From the NCBI GenBank assembly GCA_027578815.1, contig JANBTH010000771.1, positions 1 to 11,561 of the forward strand: a stretch of 11,561 bases of DNA. Direction: 5' to 3'. The notes beneath the pieces are model-generated. The model ran no database searches, was not told the DNA's origin, and saw nothing but the letters and a program-made list of their open reading frames with translations. The position numbers and the translations under genes are program-made. The stretch is from Coemansia sp. RSA 1804 (Eukaryota; Kickxellomycota; Kickxellomycetes; Kickxellales; Kickxellaceae). Positions 6,267-11,561 of this stretch are shown here, piece after piece; within the stretch, counting starts at the first letter, position 1; each line of letters opens with the position of its first letter.

Positions 6267-9200
6267 ATGGCCAAGGAAAAGGGCAAGGACAAGGGCAAGG
6301 ACAAGGACAAGAAGCATCGGGAGAAGAAGCGAAGGCTCTCGAATGCCGCCAGCTCCGATGAAATGGCAGTCGAAAACGAGGAGATAAAGGATCAGGCAAA
6401 GGGCCAGCCAGCACGCGTGGAGGACAGCCACGAAAACGATATACAGGTTTCGTTTAAGACAGCGGAGGATGTAGCTGGAGCCGTGAACACAGTTAATGTT
6501 GATCTGCTGATTCAAGGTAAGTAAGACTATGCATGATGGATGGATGGATGAATAATGGCGCTGATGCAAGCAAGGAAATACACCTCGACAACTAAACTAC
6601 GTTCTTGTGGTCTTGGGGGAGGAAAGTAAATGGCGGGTTGGTTAGGTTTTACGCACCTGCGCGAGCACCTCAGAATCTGCAACCGTCCAGACAGCGCAGA
6701 TACGCCGGTGCAGGCTCGTGTTCTGCAGGAATCGTGTCGCCGGGTGATCTACGAGTGGGCAGCGATGGACAACGGTGACTTTGGAGCAGTGTCGGCTGCA
6801 TGGCAGCTGGCATATAGCCAGAACATTGTGCGGCTGGAAGCACTCATTCCCAGTACAGTTGCCGGGCTCCTGGCTGCACTTGACACGCCGGATGCGTTAC
6901 GTTTCGGAAACAAGCTGGCCCAACAGGTGCTAGGCGAACATATTCGAGCCGTTACTCGTGCATTCGGCACGCCGCGCTCATCCACATGCGCATCTGTTCT
7001 GCAGCTTCTGTACCAGGTTGTTGTTTTCTCGCACGGAGAATACGCTGACCAGATGTGGCACGCGTTTAATTGGACCATGAGCTCGCTGGACTTGCTGCCC
7101 AGTATCAGATCCAATGTCATGGGATTCAGCATTCGCCGACTATGGACCCGCTATGTTCTCTCATTCTTCACGGCCGATCGATGCAAGACCTTTGTTGAGG
7201 TTCTCAGGACACGCAAAATATTCAGCAGCCTGTTCAACGGCGTCGAGAGAGATTCGTACCAGGAGCTCCATGCGCTTCTCAGCTCCGTTTACCTCAATGT
7301 TGTCCTTAACGAGGAGGTGCCGCGTGCCGACAAAGTGCGGGTCTTTGGCGTCCATCTGATGGGCAGGCTTGCAAAGCTTACAGACAACGCTGTCAGTGTT
7401 GATCCCCGGCAAGTTGGGATCCCCAACCCCCAGATGTTTGTGCCTAGAGAGCTTTCTGACACAGGCGCAAATACAGTCGTTGAAAAGGACAGCATTTCTG
7501 GGCTGATAATGCGTTTCTTCAAGGGGATGATGACGTTCCCGGGCTATGGAATATGCTTCCACCAGTACGGGTTGTATCCGGCACCTCGTAGATGGAACAA
7601 GGATCTCGTTTTGTCTACTCCTGGGGCTGCGCTGGCTACAGAAGCGGAGACAGCTGAGGACAAGAACGAAAACGACAATGACATTGACGGTGGGATGGTT
7701 CCTGAAATGAAACATGATTTTAACGACACTCACGACGTGGCTGTAATCTCCAAGAACACCTCGCTGTCAGGAATGAGGGATTTGTGCAACAGCCAAATAC
7801 TGCGCATCCTTGTCGGCTGCATCAACCCTGCATCCACGAAGCGAATGGGCGACCTAGCAATCGAGATCCTGCGTGCCAGTCCCGAGCTCATTGCTCCGTT
7901 CTGGCGTAACTACAGCTGCTCCTTTGAGCCGCGACTCTCGCTTCGGTATCTCGGCAATACGGCGTTTGCAATGAAGGTGATGGGTCTTCCACTGCCACTG
8001 CCTGCAGACACCCAAGATTCCTTGAGATACGCAGAGCCGCCACGCCTGAATGCTCTGATCGAGCATGTCCTGCCGTTCCCGCTACTGCGTACATGTCTTG
8101 GTCGCGGTCTTCAGATGCGGAGCTCGCCCTTGGTGCGCTACCGCAACCTGCTGCTGATCGATCTTGCGCTGCGTAAACTTTCTGAGGTCAGAGAGTGGAT
8201 CCAAGCAGAGGCCAGATCATCCGGTTCTCAGAGCGCAGAGATGAGTGCTTGGACCAAGCTGGATCGGCGTCTGCTGACTGTGGTTAAACAGCGGATTCCC
8301 GAATGGAAGGTTGTCATGACGCTCCACAACGAGATCAACGCTGCAGCAGATAGCACATCTATTCCAGACAACTCTGAGCAGAAGAGCGAGGAAGCTCTTC
8401 GTGAGCTCAAATGCCAACATGCGCTGCTGGACAATGTGCTGATGAAGGTGATCCATGGATACCAAATGCACTTTAGCGACCTTGTCATGGAAGCAAACTT
8501 TGAGTTTGGAAAGCTGATTTCGGATATTCGATTTTCAGAAGTGCTTCAATCCAACGAAACTACCGATGGTACCGGTGTGTCACAGCAACACGATCCTATC
8601 AAGGCTCACACACTGCTATATCTGCTTCACGCGCTTTCCACCACTCCAGCATCTAGCATCAAGTGGATGGCAAGAGTTAAGGCCCAGACCACAGATGATT
8701 CTGGCCTGACTACCTCCCAGCACACAAACATCGGGGTTATTATTATGATCTATCTGTTTGCTGTCCAGCCAGATCTACGTCTGGCAGCTCGCAAGGTCTG
8801 TTTATGTGCATTGCGCTCCACTGGGCTATTTGACCATGACACTGGCAATATGTCGTTTGCGCTTGAGACCGCACTTAGCGAAGCATCATGTTGGCTAGAC
8901 GCGCTTGCGGCAATTGCTTCGCCGCATGCAAACAGAAACAAGCCCTTGACTACTATTGCGGAGGACGGGGCCAAAAAGGGCCATGCTCTAGTTGCCTTTC
9001 TGGAAGAAGCTTTGGGACACGCATCTAGACTTCCATACAAGTACGCAGATCGTGTGTATCTGTCAGCTGTGCAGGGCAACGACAGTTCTGGTCATATCGA
9101 CAACCAGCTGCCATTTAGCCCTCTCCTGTCGGCGGTAACCGAGGCTGCGGTGCTTAAAGTTGCCTCTGGCAACGGTGCTCTTGCCACTCGGCTCCAGGGT

Positions 9201-11561
9201 CAATCGCCGTTGCAGATCTTTGCCGAGATGCAGACCAACTCCATGTTTGCATATATTCGTGAGGTCGTTTGTAGAATTGCCGAGATCCGTGGCCAGGAAA
9301 CCGCTCAGTGTCTAAATTGCTTCCTGTCTGCTGCTGCCAATTTGACATTGGCCCCACGGCTTGCAAAGCTCGACACTGCAAAGGACGTGCAAAAGGCAAA
9401 AGGCGAAAGAATCCACTATGGTTATGTGGAAAAGGCCTTTTTGGATGCCTTCTCCAGCACTCAGAGCTATCTGCTGATTATCGGGTCGCAGCATATCAAT
9501 GCTTGCGATAATGCAGTGCCCAGAAATCTCCCGTCAATATCGTTTTCAAAGGAGGTGTCAAAGAAGCTGAGGTCGGGGCTGGATCATGCATGTGGCGATA
9601 TTGGCGCCCGGCTGTTGCCGTTTATCGACGAGATGACCCTTGTACTGCACGAGAATAGCAATACTGTGACAATTGCATTATTGACAGAATGGCTCCTGAG
9701 CCAGGCCGAGACGCTTGAAGGCGGTGCGCGTCAGTCAGTCTTTATGATAGCCATATCCTGGATCTCGCATTACGAGCGTGTCAGTGCGCAAAACCGATCG
9801 CTTTGGGACCTCCCTGTGTTTGCTGCGCTTTCTTCCGAGATCCTGCAAATCGACGACATGTCCTTCTTGCTTGCCATGTTCCGCCACTTGCTCGCAAGTA
9901 AATCTCTCCCTCTGCTGATTTCTAAGGAACCCGTACAGCGACTGCTGGTGCACATTCTTTTGGCCAACAGCGGCTCCATTCGGTTCTGCAGCTTTGTATC
10001 GCGCCTTTTGCAACGTGTCGTAATTGCAACGCAGTGTATTTCCAGGCCGGCAAAGCTCGCAGAGACACAAATAGCCGAGTTTTCGTCTGCGGCATCGTTT
10101 GTGTTTGCACTCACCGCCACACATCTGAATTCTTTCTCTGAAAAGAAACACCATTCGCAGCTGAGCTACCAACTAGGCCAGGCGCTCGAGATTCACGCGA
10201 CTACCTTTAACATTAATTTATTGCATAGTGCGGGTGGACGGGAACTTCAGCGAATTCTTGACTTTAATACCGCTATTCTTGCACGTAGGTCGACCCGAGT
10301 GTGGGTGTCGATTCAGGAAGCAAGGCGAGTATGGCAGTCCTTTGCGTTGCGTGTTGCGAAAGAAGTGTCGGCATCTGTTGGAGGTTCGAATCAGTCAACG
10401 ACCACAGTTGCTGGCAATACCAATGAAATCGATCTTTCTACACTCATTTGCGTTACCTCCCCAGCAACGACGGATACAATTCGTGCTGACGTGCTGCAAA
10501 CTTTCAGCCATAACGCACTGAATTCCAGTGCTTCTTTGGATCTTTGCGCCATGACAAATGCCGTGTTTACGCTTCTGGATCACGCTAGCAGTGATATTGT
10601 TTCTGTCGGCGATGTTGATATTCCGCGACTTAAAAGCGTCCTTTCGTCAAAGATCATCGATCTGTGGTCAAGGTCACTAGGCAGCGATACAGGCGAGGTT
10701 AAAGAGGCTTTGGAATGGACTGCCCAGTTTGTTACCAAGCATGCTGGGCCGTCTTACAGTGCACACAGAGCATCATCACTTGTCTCAGACAGCTCGTTAT
10801 GCCAGCAGATAAAGCGAGCAAGATCACAACTGTCTGATTTTGACAAGGCATATTCATCTTGCGGTGTCTCCATCGACATTGCGTCCATGGCAGACCATCT
10901 CTATCAGAGAGCGGGAACTGCCGAACTCTATGCTGAGGATATTGAAAAATATCAGATTTTTGCTCTGGTTATAAGCAACGATGCCACATTGCGATATGAT
11001 GCGTACAAATGGGCAGAAGCGGCATTTGGCGACAAAGGGTCTAACATTGCTAACGTGCGCTTTGTTGTTTGGCTTCTCAACATTATGGCACAGCCGTACG
11101 TACGCGAGACAGCGTTTGGATCTATAGTGTGGGACGATGTCAAGGACTCGCACGGCATCCGTGCGCTCTGCCTTCGTGTTGGAGGACAGCTGGTTGCTGC
11201 AGTCGATCCTACACAGATTGGTGGCTTGATGGACTCCAAAATGATGTTTCTTCTTGACGTCGTCATTCAGTGTTCCGATGATCTTGGCATTGTGTACCAG
11301 GTTTGCCACAATACTAACGGACTTGACCGCAGCACGCAATTGTTAGTAAAGGTCCATGTAATGCGGTCCAGGGCGTTGCGCTATATCACGTTTCCGTATC
11401 AGATTGGATCAGTTGTAGAGTCTGCAGGCGAGATATTTACCCTTGCGCAAGAAATAATCCCAGTCCTTGGCGATGATATAGAGGATGCTGAACAGACATG
11501 GAAGTTGGTGTCTGTGCTTGCCAGTGCGATTGAGCACTGCTGGTGCACGTTTAACAACAAG
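6267..11561 (+). CDS. URB1: URB1/Npa1 ribosome biogenesis protein, 3'-partial, one intron
   Basis: URB1 (Npa1) is a very large nucleolar helical-repeat protein of early pre-60S particles, needed for 25S/5.8S rRNA and large-subunit maturation. Coding is join(6267-6516, 6646-11561): 1722 codons, no stop, running off the right edge. The family's yeast member has about 1760 residues and the human one about 2270, so the C-terminal part is missing. Residues 3-23 are Lys-rich (KGKDKGKDKDKK, then KKRR), a likely nucleolar targeting tail. The Npa1 region follows. IRRLWTRYVLSFF (246-258), with the segment after it (KIFSSLFNGVERD through VPRADKVRVFGVHL), and NFEFGKL (701-707) match conserved stretches of animal URB1. 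An acidic linker sits at about 411-439. The start ATG at 6267 has a good context (G at -3 and +4). It uses TTA, CTA and TCA codons and is less biased than clathrin. The gene is divergent from the small - strand gene. I am confident of the family, less so of the exact start. Confidence 0.92.
6517..6645 (+). other. URB1: URB1 intron 1 (129 bp, GT-AG)
   Basis: The donor CAAG|GTAAGT matches the consensus, and the acceptor is TTAG at 6642-6645. The intron is phase 1: the split codon G|GT encodes Gly84. Without splicing, exon 1 ends at TAA (6522-6524). In the exon-2 frame a TAA at 6627-6629 blocks any earlier acceptor, and the next two AGs are out of phase, so 6645 is the first workable acceptor. 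Branch candidates are CTGAT at 6561 and ACTAAAC at 6591-6597, the latter about 50 nt from the acceptor. It also contains four GATG units (6535-6550). Confidence 0.88.
6535..6550. repeat. (GATG)4 tetranucleotide microsatellite in URB1 intron
   Basis: Four perfect head-to-tail GATG units lie inside the URB1 intron. It is short and probably neutral, but potentially length-polymorphic between strains. Confidence 0.8.

Noticed and set aside
5976..6569. 197-codon - strand frame with apparent hydrophobic, membrane-like segments
   Set aside because: The Leu/Val-rich part is only the reverse complement of the Lys/Asp repeat in URB1 exon 1, and the rest is UTR-like sequence with no coding character.
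7161..7733. 190-codon - strand frame within URB1, and similar ones at 9735-10172 and 10854-11339
   Set aside because: All are in complementary codon register with URB1, which is open throughout and matches the family. They are shadows.
10383..10392. GGTTCGAATC, a perfect tRNA B-box, inside URB1
   Set aside because: The flanking bases do not form a T-arm stem, no acceptor stem or proper A box is found at the right distance, and it lies within continuous coding sequence. It is a chance match.

Overview
The window is nuclear DNA from a fungus. It carries parts of two conserved eukaryotic housekeeping genes and one small unrecognised gene between them. The long, nearly intron-free reading frames, short intergenic gaps, one small GT-AG intron near the 5' end of a gene, and fungal-type clathrin sequence all fit a compact fungal genome. 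An early-diverging lineage such as Kickxellomycotina is my best guess from gene style only; nothing here proves it.

Layout: (1) 1-4857, + strand, clathrin heavy chain, cut by the left edge so that about 77 N-terminal residues are missing, otherwise intact to its stop codon. (2) 4858-5111, a short tail-to-tail gap holding the 3' UTRs of two convergent genes, with back-to-back AATAAA signals on opposite strands. (3) 5112-5528, - strand, a small protein with a Gly/Ser and poly-Arg tail. The frame stays open upstream to 5645 and its true N-terminus is unresolved. (4) About 5697-6266, an AT-richer divergent promoter region between the small gene and the next gene, unusually dense in GATC. (5) 6267 to the right edge, + strand, the ribosome-biogenesis protein URB1/Npa1: a Lys-rich first exon (6267-6516), a 129-bp intron (6517-6645), and a second exon open to the end of the window (1722 codons visible, C-terminus missing).

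The genes do not form a pathway. Clathrin heavy chain builds vesicle coats in the cytoplasm, URB1 acts in the nucleolus on pre-60S particles, and the small gene is of unknown role. I see no mobile element, CRISPR array, RNA gene, prophage or gene-cluster signature. The most worthwhile items are the unresolved N-terminus and identity of the small gene, the GATC-dense divergent promoter, the divergent Hsc70-type motif in the clathrin tail, and the strong codon-usage shift along the clathrin gene.
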